Numbered from the stretch's first letter, positions 11,817-24,034 are shown. The stretch is DNA of 64,000 bases from Kalaharituber pfeilii (GCA_015179045.1 WHUZ01000002.1:2666001-2730000), one strand, 5' to 3'. The notes: generated from the sequence alone by a model not told the origin. Numbers and translations: made by a program.

Positions 11817-14800
11817 AACTCAGTAGAAGTTTCGAACCACTGGGTGGTAAATATCTTATTAGTTACAGTAGTACTCACGTGACGAGTCCTTAGGCGGGGC
11901 TATAAGCATCCACTAAGTAATTTCAAGTTGACATTTTGAAATAATTGATTCTGTTTTATATACATTACTCGTTGCAGAACTTGAATCCCGTTTTTGGTAG
12001 TCTCGTGCCCAGCCTTTTTGGTAGTCTGACTACCTTTTTGGCATAAATTACATGAAGGCTTCATGATATCATATTTCAAAATATTTGCAGTAACATTCTT
12101 AGCTTCGGGATGATCACGGGAGTCCGATGCCCTAGTAAGGTCGGACCGAGACCCACTTCGCGTGTTACGTAGCAGAACCATAGACGCCCCACTCGTAAAT
12201 GCATAGCACCTAGAAGGGACCACTTGTTCATTCCGCCGCGCGCTGACTAATACACTGTTTGGGGGGGAAGGTGGGGAGGGGGTGGGGGAGGGGGATGAAG
12301 ACCCTGCACACAAGCTCCCAGCTGGCCTCAGTCCGCTTTCTGGCACCTTCGGGCCTCGGTCGCAATACACTCACATTGGCATCTCATCTTCGCAATCGAA
12401 AGACCTCCCAATACCGGACAACCTGGAGCTTGTGGGCATTTGGTATCATTCTATCATTGTTTCTATCATGAGCTCAACTATATTGAATTTTTTTTGGTGC
12501 AGCTGCAAAATGCTATATTCACAATAATTGTGAGTATAACTTCGAAGCATTACAGTTGGCCAATTCCATGTAGTCTTGAGTCTGTTTCTGATATTAACAA
12601 TCAATCATTTTGTATAAACGTCTACCTAATATGCATGCATATTGAGATGGTTGTGAGAAAGGAACTTGTAGATCATATCCAAATAAAGTAAAATTTTCCT
12701 GTACTAGTACTGATTTGGTGTTCTTGGCACATTGCATTTTTTGGCTTTCCCATACAAAGTATCTCCATTTCGATCTACTTCTACTCACTCCTTAATTTTT
12801 TTTTTTTTTTCAAGTGAAGGACATAAAATTGTAGAGCAGACAAAATACTACATATTAATGTCCTTTAGGTTTCAATCAGGCGTGGTTTGGTAATGTAGAA
12901 GGTCTTCAAATGTAGTGGTTGTAAGTGGTTTCATCTAGGTGCACTCCACTATGATATACTTGGGCTCGTCAGTATGCCTCCAACCGAAGTGCCGTATAGC
13001 ACCGTTTCTTGCAAAGCATGTATTGACATACACAAGGTCATTGGGCCTCTGTAAATAAAGTACTACTGCAACTGCCAAGCAAGCTTGGTGATTCTTGCAT
13101 TGTCCAAGTCAAAGCTTTGTCCAAGTCCTAATTTCTGCGCAGTATCAGCATAGGGCTCCAGACGACACAGGGCTAGCTTCTTCATTTTGATTGAGCGCAT
13201 GCTGTGCTACGTCCACATGATCAACATAGAGTACATTGAAACGGTTCAGCCTAGTCCCGTGACTAGGTTCAGCCTTGACCCGGGTTGTGCCAACCAGACT
13301 ACTTTGACCCCACCAGCATGTGATAACCTCAAGGGCAAATTACTACATATCATATGAAATGTGATGAACGAATTGCTCTAGTGCCAACCAGGTCAACTCT
13401 TGCAAAAGAGTGGTTCATTTCGCGCGTTCAACAGCCTCGAATGATATATATGGCAATGCTTGTTTCGAACAAGACTACCGCCTAGCTGCTGACTACCGGA
13501 GACTGGGCCTTACTCTTGAAGCCGAGCACAAGATATGATAGCTGCGCTTGGGCCAGGCAAGTGTGACCATCCAATGCCGATCAGACTGTTATATACTCCT
13601 GGAACCGAGAAGGCACCAGATCTCAGCCAGACTATCAGATCAGCATGTTGGATTTCATCCAGATCTGATTCAACAAACTTGCCTTAGAGCAATGCAGCGC
13701 ACCAGGTGTGTGCCAGCCTGTGATAGGATACTCTGGCTTAATTCTATGTTGGTATCGGTACATTCCGAGTAATTGCAGATGTGAAACTACAGTACTAGCA
13801 TGATAGGATTGTCTCAAGTTCATTGCCTAGATGTGCACCCAGATAATGCATACTGGGTACATAAGCTATGCCTTTTTGAGCGTATATGCTCAGTAGCTGA
13901 AGCCACTCAATTCTTGTACTCGAGAGCCGTGCTGTGCTTGACACCTAGGACAATCGGTAAACATGCGTAGCAATGTGTACACGCAAAACAGAAAACAAAA
14001 GTTGGTGAGTATACATGGAAATACCTACAGCTTGTGTATATGAGGATGATTAGCATTGAAGTCATAAATGCACATAAGGTAACCTAACTTCAGTTTAGAA
14101 TCCCTAGTTGTGGGGCTGAAGATTTGCATGCAGCAGCCTCTTGTGCATGCAGATTACGTTTAGAAAAAACAGTGCTGGTCAACAGTTAGCCAAATATCTT
14201 TGTGCACAGAGGTATTTTGCAGCCTCGCTGTCCCTTCCTGCATGGCGATATTGCGAAGTGTGTATGCACAGTACACTGCAACACAAAAAAGCAACGAGCA
14301 TATGCACCTCAGATCGGCATGACCCAGAGGAATCGTGAGAGCTGCATCCCAGGTACCTACATAGTCTGATATGCATGTCCCAAAAATATAATAGTACATG
14401 CATGAAGAAGCTTAGCGGTGATCAACCTGCTCACCACTTCACGGAAGACATTCACGATAGGACTGAAAACCAAGCTCTGTGTACAAGGCAAGAGGAGGGG
14501 TACAAGGCAGCTGAGTAGGACAGCCTTGCTAGGGAGTCTCAAGCGGCAAGGGTGTCTAAGCAGCCGCATGTCCTTTCGCAGAAAGCGGAGCGAGGTCGTA
14601 AACGTTTTTTCCATCGGAAGGGAAATAGAACGGCTGCTACTTTCACCATTGAGATTATTGCGCTGTAATTATTAGCCCCAACCAGATAATAGTCCTGCTA
14701 GGAGAGCTCATAGCTACAGTAATTTCGTGAGTGACGTTCGGCGAACCAATCGGAGCGAAGTTCACACAACTGCCGTGCACAGTTGGAGTTGCACACATCC

Positions 14801-15391
14801 CCCTACAGCTCGGCGACCGGGCCAATGGGAACAGGGCGCCGTGCAGTGCCAAAGTACCAAACTGTGCAGCCTTGTTCGCGACTGGGCGCGGATTGTGGTC
14901 TGCACTGAGGCGGGCCTAGGGGGCCTAGTCTCGAGGCGAGCTACATGCGCTAGGATCTCAGTCGTTCAATTATATAAACTGTGCAGTACTTTGAGTCGCA
15001 AAGATAATACTCCATGTTCGTTATCATGACGAGCCACTAGGATACAGCATGGGGTGGGAGCAGATGCCGATTGTCCTGTGGCCTAGCAGTGCAAATGCAC
15101 GCTGCAAACTGAGTTCGGCTTCTACACTCGCACTCGCTCTGGCAAACTTGACAGATGCTTTCACCTTTAAACCTAGGATGTCCGTTCTATAGCATTCGTT
15201 GTTATCAAATACCCCAGGAAGCATATATATCCAATCTCTCTCAGATTTTTATTCCAATTGACGTCCCATAATATTCCGTCATCTCTGCCCCATCTTGTTG
15301 TTGCGCATATATACAGTTTCACTAGTTTCATCTCTGGAAGCGGTGGTTTCTTCCTTTCGGCTCATCACACTGCTTTACGTCGCAATTTTTC
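11305..15391. other. Long gene-poor intergenic region
   Basis: About 4 kb without a supportable gene. It contains an (AAAT)n microsatellite (11766-11818), a G-rich tract with quadruplex potential (12261-12294), and a small hairpin flanked by two copies of GGTTCAGCC (near 13244-13275). Scattered short ORFs show no protein-like composition. Parts may be decayed transposon sequence, but I see no terminal repeats or transposase motifs to prove it. The last 400 bp is the probable promoter of the acidic-protein gene. Confidence 0.5.
11766..11818. repeat. (AAAT)n microsatellite
   Basis: About a dozen AAAT units, nearly perfect after an A-rich start. It is a simple sequence repeat in an intergenic spacer. 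Confidence 0.95.
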
Positions 15392-17101
15392 ATGTCAAAC
15401 AGAACTAGAAAATTTCCAGTCGTGCGGTCCAGGAACACACATGCTGAGTCAGGTGTGGTTGCTGGTGCTCGGGGGGGCAGCGAATCGTCGTTTCCTCAGG
15501 ATGCCTTCTCCCTGCCATCACCACCGCTGTCTGATACGGAAAATGCTTACGGGCAGGGAGTCGCATACCTAGGGTTGCGGCGCAGTATGCAGGCCGCAGA
15601 TTCGGAAAGCTACATTCTGGGTGATGTGAACCAACCCAGGATGAAATCATCCCCCATAAGCACGCCCAAGGCCACTACCCTGAACAAAGCCATGGTCAAA
15701 GAAATGACAGGGCATTCCTGTGGCGGGTTCGCTGAATCCCTCTCACTTCCAACTTACACAACGCTCCCAATCTTCTTTCGTGATATCGACCAGCAACTGA
15801 CTCTTCCAGATATGGCTGGAGACACTGAAGAGGACGGTGAATCCATTGATCTAGATGCAGATTTGGACCCGAAATGGGTCGAGGGAAGTAAGGCATGGCG
15901 GAATGCGCCGCCGGTTTACCGGCCCCGTGGGCTGAGTCATGCAGATATTGCGCAGCTGGATAGCCAGTGGGACGGGGAAGAGGAGGGCATGCGTGATTGC
16001 GGCTGCTCGGTGAAGTCGAATTTGACATCGAGGTCTAAAGCATTGACGAAGGTGGTGAGTGAGTTTACGGGAATTGAAGGTCAGGATGAGGATGAAAATG
16101 GTGATGATGATGAGGATGGGGATGACAATGAACATGACAGTGAGGAAGCGTGTGAGGAGGATGGCGAAGACGAGGAGGAAGAAGTGGACACCCGTCTCCC
16201 ACCTGACCTTGCCGTAGCCTTTCCTGAAACCAAGCATCCAGGAATCGTCTTTGACCACCTTCTGCTCGATACCCCCGACGTCGAGCCCGACGAGTACGAT
16301 CAAGTGCATAGCACTCCTACATTCAGCATTCACACCGGAGCCGCTTACCTAGATCCCGCTGCAGCAGTGGCAAAGCTTGCCGTTACACAAAATGCTATGG
16401 CAGAAGACCTTCGACAGTTGTCTGTCGCCGCAAAGGCTGTTACCGAGTCCTTGGCGAGTGTAAATATGTTTACTGGTCCTACCCCTAACAGGACCTTGTA
16501 TGCAGACGCTACCATCGCTTCTGCTGCCTCTGTAGCCGGGTCCTCAGCCCTAGAAAGCGGCAGCACTAACGTGGATATGGTTGGCGGACTGACCGAGCTA
16601 GAATACTACGGTGCTGGCCTCGACATGTACGTCCCGCAGGAGGAGATTGAAAGCCAGGAGGTTGCGTACTCCTTATACGAAAGCGGTGTGATGTCGTATA
16701 TCGAGGATGATGACAACTATGAGGACGGTAACAAGGACGGCGGTGAGGAAATGGAAGATGAAGAGGAGTCACGGGGCGATGGTGAGGACGAGGGCGAGGA
16801 CGAGGATGATGGCATATGGGTATTCGACAAGAAAGCTGCTCAAAGAGCTGCTGGTGCTGTGAGCTCCATTGCCGGACGCACATACCCGAATTATTCAGTT
16901 ACTGATCGAGGAACATACAACTATCCCCCATCGCCCACTATAGGCTCTGCACAGAGCCCTCTGGGATTGACTAGGGACTCTGTATCTGGGCCCGGCGGAT
17001 TTCAGCGCATCTCAGCTTCAGAGACAACGGGAGATACTGAGAGCTGGTTTGACGTACCTGTGAATCAATGTAGGGGCAAGGGAAAGGAAAGGGCGTGGTA
17101 A
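15392..17101 (+). CDS. Acidic, low-complexity hypothetical protein
   Basis: A single open frame of 569 aa that I do not recognise. It starts MSNRTRKFPVV and ends GKGKERAW. Two very acidic blocks dominate: residues about 228-266 (Asp/Glu with a few Gly, Asn) and about 436-473 (Asp/Glu/Gly). Between them is an Ala/Ser/Thr-rich middle with a helical look (AAAVAKLAVTQNAMAEDLRQL). There is no signal peptide, membrane segment or catalytic motif. The length, balanced codon use and lack of in-frame stops argue for a real gene. The acidic blocks are encoded by GAT/GAG-rich runs that could expand or contract by slippage. It could be nuclear, as many acidic disordered fungal proteins are, but that is a guess. 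No intron is needed. It stands alone, with more than 1.9 kb of spacer on each side. Confidence 0.7.
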   Translation: MSNRTRKFPVVRSRNTHAESGVVAGARGGSESSFPQDAFSLPSPPLSDTENAYGQGVAYLGLRRSMQAADSESYILGDVNQPRMKSSPISTPKATTLNKAMVKEMTGHSCGGFAESLSLPTYTTLPIFFRDIDQQLTLPDMAGDTEEDGESIDLDADLDPKWVEGSKAWRNAPPVYRPRGLSHADIAQLDSQWDGEEEGMRDCGCSVKSNLTSRSKALTKVVSEFTGIEGQDEDENGDDDEDGDDNEHDSEEACEEDGEDEEEEVDTRLPPDLAVAFPETKHPGIVFDHLLLDTPDVEPDEYDQVHSTPTFSIHTGAAYLDPAAAVAKLAVTQNAMAEDLRQLSVAAKAVTESLASVNMFTGPTPNRTLYADATIASAASVAGSSALESGSTNVDMVGGLTELEYYGAGLDMYVPQEEIESQEVAYSLYESGVMSYIEDDDNYEDGNKDGGEEMEDEEESRGDGEDEGEDEDDGIWVFDKKAAQRAAGAVSSIAGRTYPNYSVTDRGTYNYPPSPTIGSAQSPLGLTRDSVSGPGGFQRISASETTGDTESWFDVPVNQCRGKGKERAW

Positions 17102-19062
17102 AAGACCAGCAGCCTTCATTCAGGACTTGCGGCACAAGTCGAGTTTGAACTTTAAATCTGCTAAAGGAAGGAAAATAAAATGAGATGTGGGGTCGGATGT
17201 AGGGAGGAAAAAATGCCCATTTGCTTTGAGTGGAATCTTCGTTCTGGATTGCCATTTTAAATTGCTTAGGTTCATATGTATGAAGAATTTTCGGCTTCTT
17301 GGTTCTTTTGGGGAGAGGAGGAGAGTTATTGGAACATGTTTACCACCATTACAGAGACTATTCATTAGTGTTCTGAAGAGACTACAAAAATTATTATCAC
17401 TAACAATATGCAGCGGCTTAACAAACATCATGCCAAACTTCCCAGACTACACACTTGTTGGCCAATTACTAGGCATGACCGAGTTCGACAGGAATGTTTT
17501 GGAGGACTCAACAGGAAGCGCAACATCTTGTAAACGAACGCTTAACCACAAAAAGGACAATACCAAAATGGCTACTTTGTATTTGGCAAATCTTGGCGCC
17601 GTGGGGAGATCTTTCGACATCAACGAACTAATCTTCCCTTATTTTTTTAAATTTAATTTTATTTATTTGTTTTTTGATTTTATTGTGGTTTTTCTGGTCA
17701 GCCCCGTTTTTCAAGGTCTGGGTGGGGGGGATTTAAAAATAACTTATATGCGTATTATGGAGCAGTCTTGAGATAGATGGGGGGGAATAATGGGACGGCC
17801 CTTGTGGTGTCCAGGTGGAGGAGGACTACAGCTGGTTATTACGAGGAAAGGAGTTGGGAGAAGTTTCTTCTATATCTTCTCTTTTTTTTTTTGTTGTCTT
17901 TTCTATTCGTTCTCGCCTGGTACCTTTTTTTTTTTAAAAAAAAAAAAACATAACATAAAATTAAGTATCCAACAAAACAAAAAAAAAAAAAAATCAGCAA
18001 TATTATATCATGTGGAAACCCTTTTTTTTTTTTTTTTTTTTTTTTTTCCTCCCCTGAGTTAACCACATCCAAATATATGTTTAGAAAGCTCACAACAACA
18101 ATTCTAAGTAGTGCTCGCATTTTACCTTCCCCCACTAAAACAATCTTCCAATTCCATGGAACTCACATATGCTTTACTGGCTTTTCTCGCGGGGATCCCC
18201 TGGGTAAGGGGGGGAGAGGGGGGGGGGGGGGGGGGAATATGTCAAGACTCGTTACCCTGAACCAACAAAACAAGCCTTTTTACTCTTTTTTTTTTTTTTT
18301 TTCGCGGGGGGAAAGAAAACATCGAAACTAGTCGTCATGGTAGGAATGAAGGGGGAAAAGAACAAAAAAAACGAAGCCGTTATATTGCACGGAATTCAAT
18401 ATATATATATTCTTTGGTGTGTACATGAAATGGAGGGGTAAAGCGTGGTATGCGCTGTGGGGCCTCCTCAAAACCCATTCTTGGTTAGGAGCCAAGTTGA
18501 GGGTAAACAGCGGAGGGAAGCTTGGTTTTGAATTGTGTGTGGAGGGTAGCATATGTAGTAGAGAACCGGGTAACGGGCCCAGGGTAACTGATGTGTGGAG
18601 TGTGCCATTTGATATTGCCATTTATATTAAAATAGGAAAAAAAAAAAAAAAAAAAAAACAGATAGTCCTCGGAAGCAGCGGGTTCCCCATTATACAGGGA
18701 TATAGTTTATATTTTATTGAATATATATTAGTGTGTGTGCTTATAAACTTGGGAACAAAAAAAAAAAAAAAAAAAATATGAATACATCCATCATGACAAT
18801 TTATATAAAAGAGGGGCTAATAGGATGGGGGGGCTTTCTGTGTGTGAAAATGATATGAGCAAGTGTGGTAAGTTACTTATATATACATTCATTTCTTTTT
18901 TTTTTTCCTTTTTGAAAGAGATAATTTTTTTTCTTCGGTGATTTCTTGTTACTGTTACTGCTTGCCTTCGCCAAGAGAAAAAAGAATATAATTTGTCAAA
19001 ACGCGCCTTACTTGGTCTTGTTACTGCATTACCCTGAACATGTCTTTAGTCTTCCTTCTTTC
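17102..19062. other. Homopolymer-rich intergenic region
   Basis: No gene seen. The stretch is dense in mononucleotide runs: T at 18022-18047, G at 18218-18235, T near 18285-18302, A near 18639-18658 and A near 18759-18776, with shorter A/T runs at 17881-17992. It lies between the 3' ends of two convergent genes. The runs are places where base calling is unreliable. Confidence 0.6.
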
Positions 19063-21171
19063 CTATCCCCTTCCTCCTTCCCCCACCCTCGTCTCCTCAA
19101 TAACCAGCTTCCGCCTCATCATCCCGCAGAAGCTTTCAAAGAGGTCGATGTCGTCAGGACAGATTTTGACGAGGCAGATGGTAAGGACTGTCTTGGTATT
19201 CTCCTTCATCTGGGAACCTTTGTTTGATTCTGGGGGGCGTGCATCCGTGAGAGTATAGTCCATTTGATCGTATTCATTGGAGTGGTGATTGCCCGAAGGA
19301 GGGGATGGCGAGCGTGATGGGGACAGGGAAGGAGAGCGAGGAGGGGGAGAGGAGGTGATGGACTTGGTGGAGATAGTGAACCGGAGGAACATGCCGGGTT
19401 CTAGGTCTATGCCTGGGTTTTTGGGGTCCGGAGCCGTAATGGTAGTGGTAATTGTAGTGGTAGTGGTGGTATTAGCTACAGCGGGGTTTCCGTTCTCCTC
19501 TACATCTTCCCTGCCCCTTCTCCTCCTTGCCCTCCTGGACCACACGTTCCCCCTGACCCATGCCCACCCTATCGCCTGCTCACAATCTTCTTCCCACCTA
19601 ACCATCTCCTCCCCCGCGTCCCTCCTCAATCCCTCCATTATCTTCTTCACCTTTCCGAACACACATACACCTACCCCTATCCCTCCCTCCTGCTCGTCCG
19701 CGAATAAAACATCAAACTCCCCCTTCACCGGCCTCACTCCGCTGACCCCTCTAACGCCTCCCTCCGCAACAGCGACATCCCACCTCGGCCTACACCCTTT
19801 CCAACTCCAGGCAACGCCCCACCTTCTTGTTCCCCACTTCCCCTTGCCGCCTTGAGACTGGATGAAGGTGGTAACGGCCCAATTGGCGCCTTTGCCGCCC
19901 ACACGCTTGATTTCGTCGACGACGAGCTTGACGGAGGACTTGAGGCCGAGCATGAGGGAGAACCATTGGATGGAGCGCTGATGGAGGGATTCTTGGATGA
20001 GAAGGTAGGCGAAGTGGGGTTCGCCGCCGGGGGTGACGAGCTCGGCTGGGGTGGCGAAGGAGGGCGGTTGAGAGGGGTGGGGGGGTTTTGGAGTTGGAGT
20101 GAGGTTAGCCGGGGTGGTGTGAGTGGAGAATGGGGCGGAGGTCTGGGGTGTAGAGTAGAAGGGGGGGTTGGACATGGTGAAGTCCAATCTAATGCCCCCC
20201 AAACGACGTCAGAATGGGAATAAGAAATGGGGTATAAGGAGTGTATACCTGGTTACGCCAAACCTCTCTAGATCCAGAAACTTCCTCCCTTCCTCCATCT
20301 TTACGATTTTAATTCTCCCCTCAAGATCACTAAGTGAGACTTGTTTCTGTGCGTAGAGGAGGGACTTGTCGTCGATATCGGTGCCGATGAACTTCCATGT
20401 GGGGCGAGAGGCACAACCGAGGAGAGGATAGATGCAGCTTGCACCAACACCGCTGTCAGATACTGTTAATGGGAATGAATTAAGGAGAGGACGGGGAGAT
20501 GAGGGAGGAAGGGGATAGGGGGTACGGGAGATAATAAATACATGTCCAAACCGATGACTTCGCGATTAGGGTCGTAGGAATCAGTGGGTCCTCCGGAGGT
20601 AGTGTCGAGGAGATCTTGTAGCCAGAGGATGTAGTTTAGTCTATTATTATGGGCGGATGGGGGATATAAAGGTTAGCTCGGGCTGCATTCCCACCAGCAT
20701 ACTTGAATATAATCGTGGGTTCTACCTATTGGGCACCTGCGGAGAAACATGTCTCGTCAGTCCGTTACCTCATACAGCGCAGAGAGTGGTGAGTAGGGCA
20801 ATGGGTATACCGGCGGACATAGCCTATCCTCCGGGAGCTCAACGGTGACCTTGAAGTCTCGCTTGAGGAGTGCCGTTGTGAGCGCTCTACCGGCAAAGCG
20901 TTAACAAAATGCCTGAGTAACCTGTGCGGCAGAGAACACGCACCGTACGGCATTTGGGTCCTTGAAGTCGATCTGAGAGGTGCCTTTGATGAGGCTGAAG
21001 AGGCGAATTGTCAGAACAGTTGGTATATATGGGGGGTATATCTGGGGGTATATATGGGGGTATATCTGAATAGACGCAGATGGAATATACTCACTACTTT
21101 CCAAACTCGGGGCAATCTCTGCCCAGCTGCACAAAGTCTACGCCGCGGCGGTATATGCTTCTTTCGTGCAT
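19063..21171 (-). CDS. METTL16: METTL16-type RNA N6-adenosine methyltransferase
   Basis: This is the homologue of the methyltransferases that modify U6 snRNA (METTL16; S. pombe Mtl16). Seven exons in transcript order: 21171..21095, 20994..20944, 20886..20811, 20736..20726, 20640..20542, 20452..20249 and 20188..19063, giving 547 aa in one frame. Motifs: N-terminal YRRGVDFVQLGRDCPEF and IDFKDPNAVRALTTALL, then RLNYILWLQDLL. The SAM-binding loop GLDIGVGASCIYPLLG spans exons 5 and 6, and the catalytic NPPF motif (DFTMSNPPFY, about residues 180-183) opens exon 7. The C-terminal part is long, with Ser/Pro-rich insertions. Exon 4 is only 11 nt (encoding VPN plus two bases of Arg) and joins ELPEDRLCPP to RLNYI exactly as the family requires. 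The start MHERSIYRR matches the family pattern. It is divergent from ARH1 across 149 bp. Confidence 0.93.
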
Positions 21172-21320
21172 TGCGGTTGACGTTCGCGTTGGCGATGCTC
21201 TGCAGCTGGCTGGTTGTAGATGTGCTGACGCAAGGCCCTGAAGGCCGCACCCCCCATTCACCTCCCCTCCCCCAATTCCCATCCCATCTCCCACCACTTC
21301 TCACCATCGCAGTCTCCACG
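21172..21320. promoter_or_regulatory. Short bidirectional promoter region METTL16 / ARH1
   Basis: Only 149 bp separate the two divergent start codons, so both 5' UTRs and core promoters must lie here or overlap the neighbouring coding sequence. It is moderately GC-rich, with a pyrimidine-rich half toward ARH1. No clear TATA box is visible. The call rests on gene geometry, not on recognised factor sites. Confidence 0.6.
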
Positions 21321-23161
21321 ATGCTCCCCCGCAGCATCCTCCGCCCTCACGCGCTCTCGCGCATGCCATTTCCCGTCCCAATTCCGCACTGCGGAGGCAT
21401 GCACGCGCAATGCCGCTTTCTCACCACCAGTCGGCGTCATCCGCTCCGAATGGCCGTCATCGGCGCAGGCCCGGCGGGCTTCTATACCGCATACCGCGTC
21501 CAGAGCAAGCTTCCCGATGCTAAAATTGACATGTACGAGGCTCTTCCTGTGCCGTATGGCTTGGTGAGATTTGGAGTTGCTCCGGACCATCCGGAGGTTA
21601 AGGTAGACCCCACCTTGCCCCGCCATATAGCCTTACTACTCACCCCCCTCGACCTCCAACACCACCCAATTCCCACTCAGACCTAACACACTCCCACTAA
21701 CCGCCCTCTGCGGCAAGGCGGCCCTTTAATCTCCTCCGTATTACAGAACTGTCAAGACAAATTCGCCGAGGTCGCTCTTCACCCCAACTTCACATACGTC
21801 GGCAACTGTCCCATCGGAGACACTCCCGGGTCCCTCCCTCTTCCCCTCCTTGCCTCCCACTACGACGCCCTCGTCCTCTCCTACGGCGCCTCCAAAGACC
21901 GCAAACTCAACGTTCCCGGCGAGGACACTCTAGGCGGGATCTACTCTGCAAGGGACTTCGTGGGATGGTACAACGGGCTACCGGAGCACAGGGACCTCAA
22001 CCCGGATTTACAGGCGGACGAGGGAGCGGTAGTGATTGGGCATGGGAATGTGGCATTAGATGTGGCGAGGATGTTGTTGTGCCCGGTAGAGAGATTGACG
22101 CGGACAGATATTACGGAGTATGCATTGGAGGCGCTGGCGAGAAGTAGAGTAAGGAGGGTGAGGGTTGTAGGAAGGAGGGGGCCGATGCAGGTATGTTTGT
22201 CCCCATTACAACGTCACGCATCCCCTTTGTTGAGGGGGATTATCATGGCTCAACCTAAGTATGTTTATAGGCCGCCTTCACTATCAAAGAACTCCGTGAG
22301 CTTTTCACCCTCCCTAATGTTTCCTTCCATCCCATCCCATCTTCCCTCCTCCCACCTCCCGAATCCATCTCCGCCTTCCCCCGTGCCCAAAAGCGCATAC
22401 TCCAAATGCTCCACCAGCACTCCTCCGCCTCCTCTCTGCCTTCTTCCTCCACAAATCCCACCACAAGCAAATCCTGGTCCCTCGACTTCCTCCTCTCCCC
22501 CACCGCCTTCTTCTCCTTGCCCACCAACTCCACCTGTCTCTCCTCCATCGAATTCCGCTGCACCACTCTGTCCGGTCCGGATCCGTATTCCCCGACCTGC
22601 CCCGTCTCCCCCACAACCGAAACTATGACCTTCCCCACCTCCCTCGCCTTCAAATCCATCGGCTACCTCTCTCTCCCCCTCCCTGGCGCCTCATCGCTCG
22701 GAATCCCGTTCAACCCGAAGCTGGGGCTCATCCCGAACGAGGGCGGCCGCGTCGTGATCCCTGTCGAGACCGGTCCGCCAGACTTTGTGGAAACGGGCAC
22801 GATACGGGTACCCGGAGTGTATGTCTCCGGGTGGGTAAAGCGTGGACCGACGGGCGTCATTGCGAGTACGATGTATGATGCATTCGAAACGGGGGATGCA
22901 GTGATCGAGGACTGGGTTGGTGGAGGAGAGGGTAGTGGGGGCAAATCGGTGGAGTTTATGGAGTTTGGTGGTGCAGGTACTGGGGAGGAAAGGAGGGGAT
23001 GGGAGGCGATGGAGGGGATTGCGAAGGAAAGGGGGATAAGGAGGGTGAGTTGGGAGGAATGGAGGAAGATCGAGGAGGCGGAGAAGCAGAGAGGGAAACG
23101 GGGCGGGAAGGAGAGGGAGAAATTTGCAAGGGTGGAGGAGATGCTGGGAGTGTTAGAGTAA
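21321..23161 (+). CDS. ARH1: Mitochondrial NADPH:adrenodoxin (ferredoxin) oxidoreductase
   Basis: This flavoenzyme passes electrons from NADPH to the mitochondrial [2Fe-2S] ferredoxin used in Fe-S cluster and heme A synthesis. Three exons, 21321..21602, 21747..22190 and 22271..23161, give 538 aa in frame. The N-terminus has many Arg and no acidic residues before residue 40, as expected for a matrix-targeting presequence. The FAD-binding motif VIGAGPAGFYTAYR is at about residues 46-59, followed by YGLVRFGVAPDHPEVK. The NADPH-binding motif VIGHGNVALDVARMLL is at about 190-205. The C-terminal signature is GWVKRGPTGVIASTMYDAFET. A Ser/Pro-rich insertion sits between about residues 260 and 330, and the last 60 residues are highly charged (Glu, Lys, Arg). 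Length is somewhat above the usual 460-500 aa because of these. The start is the first ATG giving the presequence; the open frame extends further 5' but into the METTL16 promoter and gene. Confidence 0.95.
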
Positions 23162-24034
23162 CAGCAACTTGGCGGTCTTGCAAAGGGTTGCCTATCAGTT
23201 ACCCTCAAGTGACTTTTTTTAAAACAGCACAGCAACCCAGGGCAAAAAGAAAAAAGAAAAAAATAAAGATCCTGAAATATAGAGGATTTTTCTTTCTTTT
23301 TTTCACGTCATTATTGTATGAGTACTAAGCGCATAGTTTGTGTTTGTACATAGAACCTCTAGTACTAATGTATATATCATCGACATTCCTCTCTCACGAA
23401 GGGATTAAATAAAGGACCCAATTACTTTTCTTTTCCCCCCCACACTTGTTCGCATTCCGTCAATCTGCATGTGTGCATGCGCATATAATATATACTTATG
23501 TACACATAGTGTATTCTTCTTTTTTTTTTTTTTTTTTTTTTTTTTGGGGGGGGGGGTGTTCCTGTAGATCGGTCATTAATAATAGTCCTGGCTGCGAATC
23601 GTAAAATGCTCGACAACAAAATTTTATTATTCCAGCCTACGGAAGGATGTACATATCAAGTACCTAATGAAAGTACATACTTCCTTGAAGTACCTGGTGC
23701 AACTTTGGGGGGCTTCCATAGCCTCTTCAGTGGACCGTATGAGAATTTGTATACCTGCACAGGCACAGGGCACAACAATACGTAATACACCTACACAGTA
23801 TGAATATACTCGCAAGTTACATATAAACGGGGGGTTATGAGCTGTGAGCTGTATAATCCTAAATAGCCATCCATCCGTATGTGGCGTAATCTTATAAAAT
23901 CTAAAGCTAGAGCATGCGATATATATGTCAAGTGTGTATCAGGTACGTACGTACAATGCACCAGCAACCCCAACGCGCGCAGCCCAGGTATATAGATGTC
24001 GGATAAACAGAGCCCAGTTCACAGCCTCAGTTCC
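23162..24034. other. Intergenic between convergent ARH1 and L2HGDH
   Basis: No gene seen. It contains a T tract of about 27 followed directly by a G tract of 11 (about 23519-23556). Both flanking genes end here. Confidence 0.55.

Noticed and set aside
11766..11818. Possible CRISPR-like or tandem array
   Set aside because: It is a plain tetranucleotide microsatellite with no spacers, in a eukaryotic genome.
19289..19855. Plus-strand open frame opposite METTL16
   Set aside because: Shadow of the Ser/Thr/Pro-rich minus-strand coding sequence. No conserved motif on the plus strand.
21054..21320. Upstream extension of ARH1 open frame
   Set aside because: It overlaps the METTL16 first exon and the shared promoter. 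The ATG at 21321 gives a good mitochondrial presequence.
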